Shown here: positions 1-6,990 of the stretch, in pieces
Layout of the letters: the number at the start of each line of letters is the position of its first letter
Numbering within the stretch: the stretch's first letter is position 1
Source: BOG-1184 sp049514575
GTDB taxonomy: Bacteria; Fibrobacterota; Chitinivibrionia; Chitinivibrionales; Chitinispirillaceae
Assembly (NCBI GenBank): GCA_049514575.1
Contig: JBEKUX010000046.1
Location: forward strand, 1-24,937
Length of the DNA: 24,937 nucleotides
Direction of reading: 5' to 3'
Notes under the pieces: model-generated
Database searches by the model: none
What the model saw: the letters and a program-made list of their open reading frames with translations, nothing else
What the model was told of the DNA's origin: nothing
Made by a program: the position numbers and the translations under genes

Positions 1-1083
1 ATCTCCCTTCCGGGCGGGTATTCCTGGCTGCATGAAGAATGGCACCGCGCCGTACTGAAAAACCGGGGCATCGACAGCTATGACGGGGTGTACGATTTCA
101 GGATCCTGAGCAATACCATCCCGGTCTCGCACGTCACCGATACCGAACTTATAGTCCTGAAGCGCGACCATCCGGCCGACATGGTCAGGCTTTCTGAGGC
201 AGGCAACGAAGGGCAGTTAGAGCTCGTCCGGTCTTTCCGCAAAGAACTCTTTTTCAACCGGCAGGAGTGTTCGATCGACTGGATCACCCTTTTCATCAAC
301 ACTTTTTCTCCGGCCTCCTACGTGTTCCTCTGTTCCCTGCCATACGCCGATCAATTGACCGATGAAATGGAGAAAGCCGAAGGGACCGATATCAGCAAAC
401 GCGACATCCTGGGCATGGACTTCACGGCATGGGTTTACGACCTGTTCCGGCCAGATACGCCCTATGCCGCAAGGGGCATCCACCCGTCCGGCATAGGCAT
501 CAAGCGGTATGTCAAACATTCTGATTTGACAAATGACGAAAAGAACTATCTCCAGCTGCAGGGGATCCTCGCCTGGCTCAACCTGATCAACCCGCAGCTC
601 ATCATGAAAAACAGGTTCAACGGGAAAAACCCTTTTACCGGGGCACCGCTTTTCTGGAATGCGGCACTCGTGCACGAACTGACGCCGTTCGGGTTCGCCA
701 TCGATTGCGACGTAATGGCAAGGACCGAAAACTCCTTAAACCTCTCCGCAACGCTCCACTCCTATTTCAACCGGTACCGCTATTACCCGGGGGTTGGCGT
801 TGAAATCGACGACGTTCCGCTCCCGGTTGCCGGCGTAAAACTGTATTGTTCAGGAAAAATTGACGGCTGGCAACAGCCGCACAATCAGATGTTCGATGAC
901 CGCGCTCCCCGGGCAGGCGGTTCGGTTTCAGGAGGCGTCAAGGCGGCCGTCACAAAACATCTTTTGCTCTCAGCCGCGGTATCCGGAAAAACCGCGGGAT
1001 GGGAAGCCGGCGAAGTTTCCCTTGAACGGCAGTTCGGCATTACGCTGGGCCTGAGCCTCTGGCTGCCGAACCGGTCGCAGTGA
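1..1083 (+). CDS. Envelope-associated protein of unknown family, 5' truncated
   Basis: The frame is open from base 1, so the start lies outside the window; 360 codons are visible. I do not recognise the family. The visible N-terminal part contains HEEWH (bases 31-45), which fits the HExxH zinc-metalloprotease pattern, but I see no third ligand I can assign. The middle holds a conserved-looking stretch (FTAWVYDLFRPDTPYAARG, then HPSGIGIKRY). The last ~150 residues alternate polar and hydrophobic residues, with repeated aromatic/Gly strands, and end in SLWLPNRSQ; this suggests an outer-membrane beta-barrel or beta-sandwich. A GTG at base 88 could be read as a start, but coding clearly continues upstream of it. 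A gap of about 150 bp separates it from the response regulator, so co-transcription is uncertain. Confidence 0.75.
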   Translation: MSLPGGYSWLHEEWHRAVLKNRGIDSYDGVYDFRILSNTIPVSHVTDTELIVLKRDHPADMVRLSEAGNEGQLELVRSFRKELFFNRQECSIDWITLFINTFSPASYVFLCSLPYADQLTDEMEKAEGTDISKRDILGMDFTAWVYDLFRPDTPYAARGIHPSGIGIKRYVKHSDLTNDEKNYLQLQGILAWLNLINPQLIMKNRFNGKNPFTGAPLFWNAALVHELTPFGFAIDCDVMARTENSLNLSATLHSYFNRYRYYPGVGVEIDDVPLPVAGVKLYCSGKIDGWQQPHNQMFDDRAPRAGGSVSGGVKAAVTKHLLLSAAVSGKTAGWEAGEVSLERQFGITLGLSLWLPNRSQ

Positions 1084-1232
1084 TTCAGGTGTGTATAACC
1101 CCTTGGCCTTTAAGGATCCGTTCCGCAAACAGACGAAGCCCTTGATTTTTTCCCTTTCGAATGATATCCTATCATCTCTCAACCGGTGTCAGGGTTTATA
1201 TAGAATAATTTTCCAACGCTATGGGCTGTTGA

Positions 1233-1619
1233 ATGGTAAACGCAGATACTACATCCAAAGCGCTTCAGGTAGTCGTGGTGGACGATGAACCGCAGATTAC
1301 CGATCTCCTGAAAACATTTCTCCTGTGCATTTCCAAGCACCTTGACATATACACCTTCAATGATCCCGAGGAGGCGCGGGCGTACCTTCTGCAAAACACG
1401 GCCGATATGCTGATCACCGACTACAAGATGCCGAAATATGACGGTATTCAGCTCCTGAAGCTCATGCCGAAGGACTCCTCCAAGATTCTCATTTCCGGTT
1501 TTGTTTCCGAAATCACCGAAAACCAGCTGCGCGAGATCAACGCTTCGTTTCTCGAAAAACCGGTTTCCCTGAAAGACCTCGATAAGCTTATCCGTAAAGC
1601 AACGGCATTAAAAAAATAA
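1233..1619 (+). CDS. Single-domain response regulator (receiver only)
   Basis: This is a 128-residue CheY-like receiver (PF00072) with no output domain. The signature residues are in place: acidic pair D17/D18, phosphoacceptor D63 (in LLITDYKMP-like context: MLITDYKMPKYDG), S88 in the KILISG strand, and K109 in FLEKP. Such proteins usually relay phosphate to a partner or act by protein contact; the cognate kinase is not in the window. ATG at 1233 is the first plausible start, but its ribosome binding site is weak. An AT-rich TATAGAAT-like stretch near 1199-1206 could be a -10 element. CutA follows after 11 bp, so the two are probably co-transcribed. Confidence 0.93.
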   Translation: MVNADTTSKALQVVVVDDEPQITDLLKTFLLCISKHLDIYTFNDPEEARAYLLQNTADMLITDYKMPKYDGIQLLKLMPKDSSKILISGFVSEITENQLREINASFLEKPVSLKDLDKLIRKATALKK

Positions 1620-1630
1620 CGCACCATACC

Positions 1631-1954
1631 ATGCAACCGTTAATGGTCTATATCACCGCGCGTAATAAAAAACAGGCTCAAAAAATAGGGAGAGCGCTTG
1701 TTACGGAGCGGCTCGCCGCCTGCGCCAACATATTCGACGCCATTGACTCATTGTACTTCTGGGAAGGCCGGCTCTGTGACGGGCGCGAAACGGTCCTGAT
1801 CGTCAAAACGAGGGACACCCTTCTCAACCGGCTGGTAAAAAGGGTGAAAACGCTCCATTCGTATTCGGTCCCCTGCATCGTCGCGCTGCCGATCGTGGGA
1901 GGGAACAAAGAGTTCCTGTCCTGGGTGAAAAAAGAGACCTCCGCACGTTCTTAA
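1631..1954 (+). CDS. cutA: Divalent cation tolerance protein CutA
   Basis: A 107-residue protein of normal length for the CutA1 family (PF03091), small trimeric cytoplasmic proteins with a ferredoxin-like fold linked to divalent-metal tolerance. Family hallmarks seen: VYITARNKKQAQKIGRALV at the N-terminus, ERLAACANI, the YFWEG strand, VLIVKTRDTLL, and the HSYSVPCIVALPI segment. An alternative ATG at 1643 is in frame, but the upstream one fits the short gap to the response regulator. The stop codon overlaps the stop of the convergent rnfB gene, leaving no room for a terminator between them. Confidence 0.93.
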   Translation: MQPLMVYITARNKKQAQKIGRALVTERLAACANIFDAIDSLYFWEGRLCDGRETVLIVKTRDTLLNRLVKRVKTLHSYSVPCIVALPIVGGNKEFLSWVKKETSARS

Positions 1955-2955
1955 TAATCCGCCCCGTAGCCGAGCCCTCCCCACAGCGAGATTGCGCGCA
2001 CATGGCACACCGTAAGGCACCGGCCGCAGCCGATGCACAGGTTCTTATTGATAACATGCCGTCCTCCCTGCCTGCCGGTTATCGCTCCCCTCACCGGACA
2101 GGCTGATATGCACTCCCCGCATCCGTCGCATTTGGTATCGATATTCGCCCGCGGGCGCACCTTGACAAGGTCAACGAAGCACTTTGAAGGGCACGTATAG
2201 GCTGCGGCAAGAAAATTTTCTCCCGGAGTACCGTAGTCGAGGTGCGGCAGATGGTCGCGCAAGGCAACGGCGCCCGACGGTGTAATGCCGACGCATGCTC
2301 CGCAGGCAGTGCACCCGACCGAACAATACCCGCTGACCGTTTCCCCATGGTCATGATTGTTGCATGCACAATAGATCTTATGTACCTCGGGAATAAGCGA
2401 AATCAGATTGCGCGGACATGCCGAAAGGCAAACACCGCATCCGGTGCACAGGTCTTGATTAACAACCGCCAGCGCATCACCGGTGACCGAGATTGCGCCG
2501 AACGGGCATGCCCGGGCGCAGGAGCCAAGCCCCAGACATCCTTCGATACAGACGCCGGTGCCGTTTCCGACCAGAAGCGCGGCCCGGCAATCCTCAATTC
2601 CTTCATAGCGCGCGCGCCGTTTCGCTTTTGAAGCGCCTCCGATGCAATGAACCACCGCCATCAGGGGCTCATCAACCGCAGCGGTATGCCCGAGGACATC
2701 GGCCACCCCGTGCGCAGTCCCGGAACCTCCCGGAACACAGGAAATGTGGTCTGCGGTGCCGTTTGCAACCGCGACTGCATAATCGATGCATTCAGCAAAT
2801 CCGCAGGCCCCGCAGTTATATCCGGGCAGAGCGCGGCGGATCTGATCGAAACGCGCATAAAACTGAGGCCGGATTCTGCGTGCAATGAGTGCGATAACGG
2901 CAACACCGGCTGCCACCGCTGCGGTTACCGCTGTGATTGTTTCGAATGTTGCCAT
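1951..2955 (-). CDS. rnfB: RnfB-like iron-sulfur subunit with extra C-terminal 2x[4Fe-4S] domain
   Basis: A 334-residue protein. An N-terminal membrane helix (about 10-28) is followed by the RnfB Fe-S domain (PF04060) with LPGYNCGACG and Cys48, 51, 56, 73. Ferredoxin-type motifs follow: Cys136/140/146/150, Cys170/173/176/180, then Cys215/218/221 with Thr225 where a fourth Cys is expected, and a degenerate partner motif that retains only the CPSKC end (Cys255). An additional pair, Cys276/279/282/286 and Cys307/310/313/317, ends the protein. In canonical Rnf this subunit accepts electrons from ferredoxin. I chose the ATG at 2955 (GGCGGTG upstream, 10 bp after rnfA) because the 37 extra codons of the longer frame overlap rnfA and look non-coding. 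Last gene of the operon. Confidence 0.9.
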   Translation of the reverse strand: MATFETITAVTAAVAAGVAVIALIARRIRPQFYARFDQIRRALPGYNCGACGFAECIDYAVAVANGTADHISCVPGGSGTAHGVADVLGHTAAVDEPLMAVVHCIGGASKAKRRARYEGIEDCRAALLVGNGTGVCIEGCLGLGSCARACPFGAISVTGDALAVVNQDLCTGCGVCLSACPRNLISLIPEVHKIYCACNNHDHGETVSGYCSVGCTACGACVGITPSGAVALRDHLPHLDYGTPGENFLAAAYTCPSKCFVDLVKVRPRANIDTKCDGCGECISACPVRGAITGRQGGRHVINKNLCIGCGRCLTVCHVRAISLWGGLGYGADY

Positions 2956-2965
2956 ACACCGCCGG

Positions 2966-3547
2966 TTAATGAAAAATGGGCAACGTTGTGATGCCGGCCA
3001 GGGCAAGTGCCAGCAAACCCGCTGCAGTAAGCTCCTGAGCGACCGATGCCGCACCCGGTCGTCCATTCTCGAATCGTTCCCTGGCGCCGTAATACATCAG
3101 CCGGATGACGGCAAAACCCGCTCCGGCCTGCAGTGCAGCACCGACACTTTTGGCAAAAGAGACAGCGTGGTGTGTCGTATCGCCAACCTGCGGAACAAAT
3201 ACCATGATCCCGAGAAGCGAGCTGATAATGGCCGCCCTCGTAAAGGTGCGGTTGCATGCCGGGAAAAAATACCTTTGTGCAAGCATTGATTCGACCGCAA
3301 GCGTCGCAGCAAGAATTACACCAATGAGCGCCACGGGGAAACAATATGCCGAACCCAGAGGAATCGTCAGCCAGGCGCCTGCGGTGCCGACCGTAAGCAT
3401 GGCCGCGACAATACCGGCGCCGGGAAGCGACGCGGCAATGTCCGTCGAAGTGCCAAATAGATGCGTTCTGCCGAGGCGGCCTTCGAGCACGAACCGCTCA
3501 ATCAAAACGGCAATCAATGCTGTACCGATAATGTGCGTGCATGTCAT
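2966..3547 (-). CDS. rnfA: RnfA-like membrane subunit lacking the Fe-S cysteines
   Basis: A 193-residue hydrophobic protein with about six membrane segments, matching Rnf-Nqr family (PF02508) RnfA in length and layout. FVLEGRLG near residue 19 corresponds to the family FVL..FLG segment. In characterised RnfA/NqrE, Cys in LGLCPF and Cys in TNCAVLG each supply a ligand to the intramembrane Fe-S cluster shared with RnfE. Here those positions read Thr28 (LGRTHLF) and Ser109 (ISSLLG); the only cysteines are 3, 69 and 98. The start ATG overlaps the rnfE stop as ATGA, indicating translational coupling. The conserved end region (RERFENG, then AGLLALALAG) is retained. RnfA is the best assignment by position and sequence; electron transfer through it is doubtful. 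Confidence 0.85.
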   Translation of the reverse strand: MTCTHIIGTALIAVLIERFVLEGRLGRTHLFGTSTDIAASLPGAGIVAAMLTVGTAGAWLTIPLGSAYCFPVALIGVILAATLAVESMLAQRYFFPACNRTFTRAAIISSLLGIMVFVPQVGDTTHHAVSFAKSVGAALQAGAGFAVIRLMYYGARERFENGRPGAASVAQELTAAGLLALALAGITTLPIFH

Positions 3548-4113
3548 GAAGCCCTCTTTGCCGTACGTTGCCGCATGTACGCTATACCCAGCGAAATAAT
3601 CGCAGTAGCGAAGAAAACGCCGGGGGTGCTGCCTGTAAAAAAGGAGAAAACGCCGCTTCCTGCCGCAGTACTACGCAGAATGCCGCATGCGCTCAAAAGG
3701 AGGGTGAACAGCAATCCTATTCCTAAACCGTCGAAAAGAACGGCCAGCGCTTTCTTTTTTACGGCGTATGCCTCGGTATCTGCGGCAATGATCGCCGCAC
3801 TGAACATGAGCGGCGCCAGCGTTTCGACCTGCACGCTCCCTCCCTGCTGGAATATCGCGGCAATAATTTTAGCTATTGTTAATATTCCGCCTGCGACGAG
3901 CACGGACAAACCGATGCGGACGTTTGCCTGAAACCGCGGGCCTACGGCAACGGCCATCGCTGCGCCCGTGACGACAAGCGACGCTGCGGCAACGGTTCCC
4001 AGCAGCACATCGGCACGCAGCGACCCGCACGCGCACAGCGGCGCCACGAGCCCCACGCCGATCAAGGGCGCCGGCACGGTACAAAGGAGGCATTTCTTCA
4101 GTTCGTCGCGCAT
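3544..4113 (-). CDS. rnfE: RnfE-like membrane subunit with altered Fe-S site
   Basis: A 189-residue, six-helix Rnf-Nqr family protein (PF02508). The stretch DTEAYAVKKKALAVLFDGLG matches the RAEAFA.KKG....LDG region diagnostic of RnfE/NqrD. The expected TNC ligand motif before it is SAA (Ala107), and the N-terminal GLCPLLAV motif reads GLVAPLCACG, so Cys is absent from its usual position, with Cys27 and Cys29 a few residues later. The protein is shorter than many RnfE proteins (around 200-230 residues). It overlaps rnfD by 16 bp and rnfA by 4 bp. No gene lies between it and rnfD, where rnfG sits in many operons. Confidence 0.85.
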   Translation of the reverse strand: MRDELKKCLLCTVPAPLIGVGLVAPLCACGSLRADVLLGTVAAASLVVTGAAMAVAVGPRFQANVRIGLSVLVAGGILTIAKIIAAIFQQGGSVQVETLAPLMFSAAIIAADTEAYAVKKKALAVLFDGLGIGLLFTLLLSACGILRSTAAGSGVFSFFTGSTPGVFFATAIISLGIAYMRQRTAKRAS

Positions 4114-5003
4114 CGTTTCCGCACCCGGCTGCAGTAACGGTCAAGATAAGGTATCAAAAGATTCATGGTCAGCACCGCATACGCCACGCTGTTGTTCGCG
4201 CCCCCGAATTTAATGAGGAAAAACGTCAGAATTCCACAGCCGGCGCCGAACAGAAAACGCGCCGGTACGGTTTTCGGCGAAGTGACAGGATCGGTTGCCA
4301 TGAAAAATGCGCAGAGAAGCAGGCTGCCGATGCCGATACCGGACATCGCAGAAAGGGCCGTGTTTGCCCCGCCGAAGCACCGGAACAGGACATACGCGCT
4401 GCCGGCAAAAGCAACGGGCAGGGTCACATCGATTATGCGCAGGCACCGCAAGACAATGGCGCCGGCGAGCAGCGCCCCTGCAGAGAAACCGCCGATCCAT
4501 CCGCTCTGGTGCCCTATGACAAGGTCGAAGAACATATTCCCGCCGGAAGGAATGGACGGCGCCGCAGCCGCAAACGCGGCCGGAAATGAGAGCGCGCAAA
4601 AAACGCGGCCGGCAAGCGCCGGATTCAGGAAATTGCGCCCCAGACCGCCTAATGCCATCTTGACTATTGCTATTGCAAAAACCGGCCCGAGCAGTGCAGC
4701 CACAAACGGAACCTGCGGCGGAAAAGACAGCGCAAGAAGCAGGCCGGTGACCGCCGCACTGCCGTCGATCATCACCGGCCGTTTTTTCCCTCTGCTGAGG
4801 AACACCCATTCGGTCGCCGCTGCAGCCGCCATGCAGATGACGATGACGAAAAACGAATGGACGCCGTTCCACATTACCGCGACCGCGGCAGCGGGTAACA
4901 GCGCCGCAAGCGTTATAATCATGCTTCGGGGCATTGTTTCCGCGCCACGGACATGGGGCGCCGATGATACGACGAGCATGTCATTTGACGCCGGGTCTAT
5001 CAT
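4098..5003 (-). CDS. rnfD: RnfD-like membrane subunit lacking the FMN-attachment segment
   Basis: A 301-residue membrane protein of the NQR2/RnfD family (PF03116). Matching motifs: SAPHVRG near the N-terminus, DGSAAVTGLLLALSFPP (80-96), KMALGGLGRNFLNPALAGRVF (115-135), SGWIGGFSAGALLAG (167-181) and FFMATDPVTSP (233-243). The family normally has a D-x-x-S-x-A-T-P-L segment between NPALAGR and the second loop, whose Thr carries covalent FMN. Here only about 20 Ala/Ser/Pro-rich residues occupy that interval and no such Thr motif exists. ATG at 5003 overlaps the rnfC stop as ATGA, so I prefer it to the 34-codon longer frame, which lies inside rnfC. Confidence 0.87.
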   Translation of the reverse strand: MIDPASNDMLVVSSAPHVRGAETMPRSMIITLAALLPAAAVAVMWNGVHSFFVIVICMAAAAATEWVFLSRGKKRPVMIDGSAAVTGLLLALSFPPQVPFVAALLGPVFAIAIVKMALGGLGRNFLNPALAGRVFCALSFPAAFAAAAPSIPSGGNMFFDLVIGHQSGWIGGFSAGALLAGAIVLRCLRIIDVTLPVAFAGSAYVLFRCFGGANTALSAMSGIGIGSLLLCAFFMATDPVTSPKTVPARFLFGAGCGILTFFLIKFGGANNSVAYAVLTMNLLIPYLDRYCSRVRKRCATN

Positions 5004-6334
5004 ATTCGCTTTTGTTCCCCTACCAGCCATTTCCCGAAGCTGAGATAGTGTACCAGATTTATTTTTGACGGACAGACATACGCGCAGCAGCCGCATTCGA
5101 TGCATTCCATTATGCCCCGTTCATCAAGTTCTGCAGCAGTGAGTGCCGTTCCGTCCATGCCAGTTATACTAGCGGACTGCGCGAGCTCTGCCAGACGCGA
5201 GGGTTCAAGCCGACAGGGGCACACCGCTACGCACCGCCGGCAGCCGTAACAGGGATACTGCTGGTGCCCATAAAACGATTTGTCAAGCGCCAGCAGCGCA
5301 TCGGTCGCTTTAGTCACCGGCGTTTCCAGGTCCTGTACCGCAGTACCGGTCATTGGTCCGCCGGCAACCAGTTTTTTCATTTTCGCGAAATCGGTCCCGC
5401 ACGCTTCGAGAAGACGACCAACCGGCGTTCCGAGACGCACCTGCCGAAGATGTTTCGGCGACCCGATCGCCGGACCCGCTACCGTCACCGCAAGCTCATA
5501 GTTCGGGATAAGCTCCACGATCGCATCACGTAGTGCGGCGACGGCGGCCGCGCCGATCACCACGCAGTCGACCCCCGAACAAGCGCGCACGACAAAACGT
5601 TCCTCATGCTGCGGATATTTTGCTTTCGGTATCCTTACCGGTGAAAAACCATCGGGCCGTATCCCGGCCGGAAGGACCGAAAGCGCCTGCAGGATCTTCG
5701 GCGTTTTTCCTCCCGCGATGACCACACACTTCGATGCCCCGGTGATCCTTTTACAGATAGCAATACCGACCGCGACCTTTTCAATCTGGTCGATGCAGAG
5801 CCGCAGGTCGGCCGTTCGATACGGTTCGGTCGCCAAGGCGTTGATGATAATCGTATCTATCCTTTTTCCCTGCACAGCGGCAAGTCTGGCATGAACGGGA
5901 ACACCGGTCCCGCAGCTCCAATCGATTATGCCGCTGAGCCTGATCTTCCCGATGAGTTCGTCTGCCCCGGACTCCGTCCACGGCTTATCATAGGGGATCG
6001 GTGAAACGAATTCGTCTTTCCCGTCATTTTCGATGGTGACGGAAACAACGGACGGATCGCGTACATAGGGATATCGGGCCACCTTCGTCACCGTGCCGGA
6101 GACCGATGCATGGAGCGGCGCTCCGCTGCTGTCAGTGGCTTCACCGATCATCTGGCCGACCGCGACATAATCGCCGGCCTTGACGACAGGCCGCGCCGGG
6201 GCATCTTTATTCTGGAGGAGCGGGATCGTGACAACGGGAGGTGCAGGAAAATTTTCAATCGGCAGGGAATCGGAATCCCATTGCGCCGGTTTAAAAAAAA
6301 TGCCTCCGGAAATTGTCTTTCTATTAAACACCAT
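5000..6334 (-). CDS. rnfC: RnfC-like subunit with intact Fe-S clusters but degenerate NADH/FMN site
   Basis: A 444-residue soluble subunit and first gene of the operon. The RnfC N-terminal barrel is clear (VVTIPLLQN, then ARPVVKAGDYVAVGQ and HASVSGTV), followed by a Complex1_51K-like domain and two [4Fe-4S] motifs: Cys362/365/368/372 and Cys411/414/417/421. In canonical RnfC the 51K domain binds FMN and NADH through GGAGFPT, AECEPY, YPSGGA and NVGTA. The aligned stretches here are CGTGVPV (141-147), LATEPY (167-172), YPQHEE (240-245) and VIGAAAV (259-265), so most signature residues are gone. I chose the ATG at 6334 because GAGGAG lies 4 bp upstream; the TTG 12 bases further out overlaps that site. 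Confidence 0.9.
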   Translation of the reverse strand: MVFNRKTISGGIFFKPAQWDSDSLPIENFPAPPVVTIPLLQNKDAPARPVVKAGDYVAVGQMIGEATDSSGAPLHASVSGTVTKVARYPYVRDPSVVSVTIENDGKDEFVSPIPYDKPWTESGADELIGKIRLSGIIDWSCGTGVPVHARLAAVQGKRIDTIIINALATEPYRTADLRLCIDQIEKVAVGIAICKRITGASKCVVIAGGKTPKILQALSVLPAGIRPDGFSPVRIPKAKYPQHEERFVVRACSGVDCVVIGAAAVAALRDAIVELIPNYELAVTVAGPAIGSPKHLRQVRLGTPVGRLLEACGTDFAKMKKLVAGGPMTGTAVQDLETPVTKATDALLALDKSFYGHQQYPCYGCRRCVAVCPCRLEPSRLAELAQSASITGMDGTALTAAELDERGIMECIECGCCAYVCPSKINLVHYLSFGKWLVGEQKRI

Positions 6335-6439
6335 TGTTCTCCTCAAGGTATGGTGATGGAAAATAATTTAAAGTCACCTGCCGGGCTTTCCGTACCTTGA
6401 TGCCTACTTTCCTTTTGCACCAACTATTTTATTTTGACT

Positions 6440-6967
6440 ATGGGAACGCCCCGCAAACCTGATCCGGTCAAACTTTTTATCGGCATCATGCATGACGAAC
6501 GGTTCGCGATCGAACGGGTGCTGGGGCAGCTCGCCGGTTGCTTCGGCGAAACCGAGTGCTCCTACGGCCCGGTACCTTTTTCGTGGACCGATTACTATGC
6601 TCCGGAAATGGGCGGACAGTGCAGAAAGCTCTACCTCTGTTACACCGGTTTGATCGACCGCGGCGAACTGCCGGCCATCAAGCTGCGGACAAACGCCTTG
6701 GAGCAGGAATACGCTTCAGACGGCAGGCGAAAGGTAAATATCGACCCGGGATATCTTGCCCGCGACAAATTGGTCCTTGCGACGACAAAAGATTTTTTCC
6801 ACCGGCTGTATCTGGGGCAGGGGATTTACGGCGAAGTCACGCTCCATTTCCAGAAAGGAATATTCCGCCATTTTTCATGGACCTACCCTGATTACAGAGA
6901 TGAAGGCGTACAGAATTTACTGATCAAGGCACGGGCAAGTCTAGTAGGAAAAATAAGAAAAGAATAA
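6440..6967 (+). CDS. DUF4416 family protein
   Basis: A 175-residue cytoplasmic protein matching the DUF4416 family (PF14385). Characteristic stretches are KLFIGIMHDERF at the N-terminus, FSWTDYYAPEMGG, the AIKLRTNALEQEYA segment, GRRKVNIDPGYLARDKLVLA, HRLYLGQGIYGEVTL and FSWTYPDYRDEGV. The molecular function of the family is unknown to me. The track frame begins with a TTG six bases upstream, but ATG at 6440 is the more natural start; no strong ribosome binding site is visible. It is transcribed divergently from rnfC across about 105 bp and ends 23 bp from the end of the convergent radical SAM gene. Confidence 0.88.
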   Translation: MGTPRKPDPVKLFIGIMHDERFAIERVLGQLAGCFGETECSYGPVPFSWTDYYAPEMGGQCRKLYLCYTGLIDRGELPAIKLRTNALEQEYASDGRRKVNIDPGYLARDKLVLATTKDFFHRLYLGQGIYGEVTLHFQKGIFRHFSWTYPDYRDEGVQNLLIKARASLVGKIRKE

Positions 6968-6990
6968 AAAACTTTTTACAACGCCAAAAT

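Noticed and set aside
2956..3066. 37-codon N-terminal extension of rnfB
   Set aside because: It lies inside rnfA, lacks a ribosome binding site, and the sequence after it begins with the typical RnfB membrane helix.
4165..5043. 292-residue plus-strand frame opposite rnfD
   Set aside because: Antisense shadow of rnfD; composition is Pro/Ala/Arg-rich without motifs, and rnfD matches its family along its length.
1951..6334. The Rnf operon as a decaying set of pseudogenes
   Set aside because: All five frames are intact with ATGA overlaps, conserved scaffold motifs and coordinated ligand loss; decay would leave stops or frameshifts. Only a selection test can settle it.
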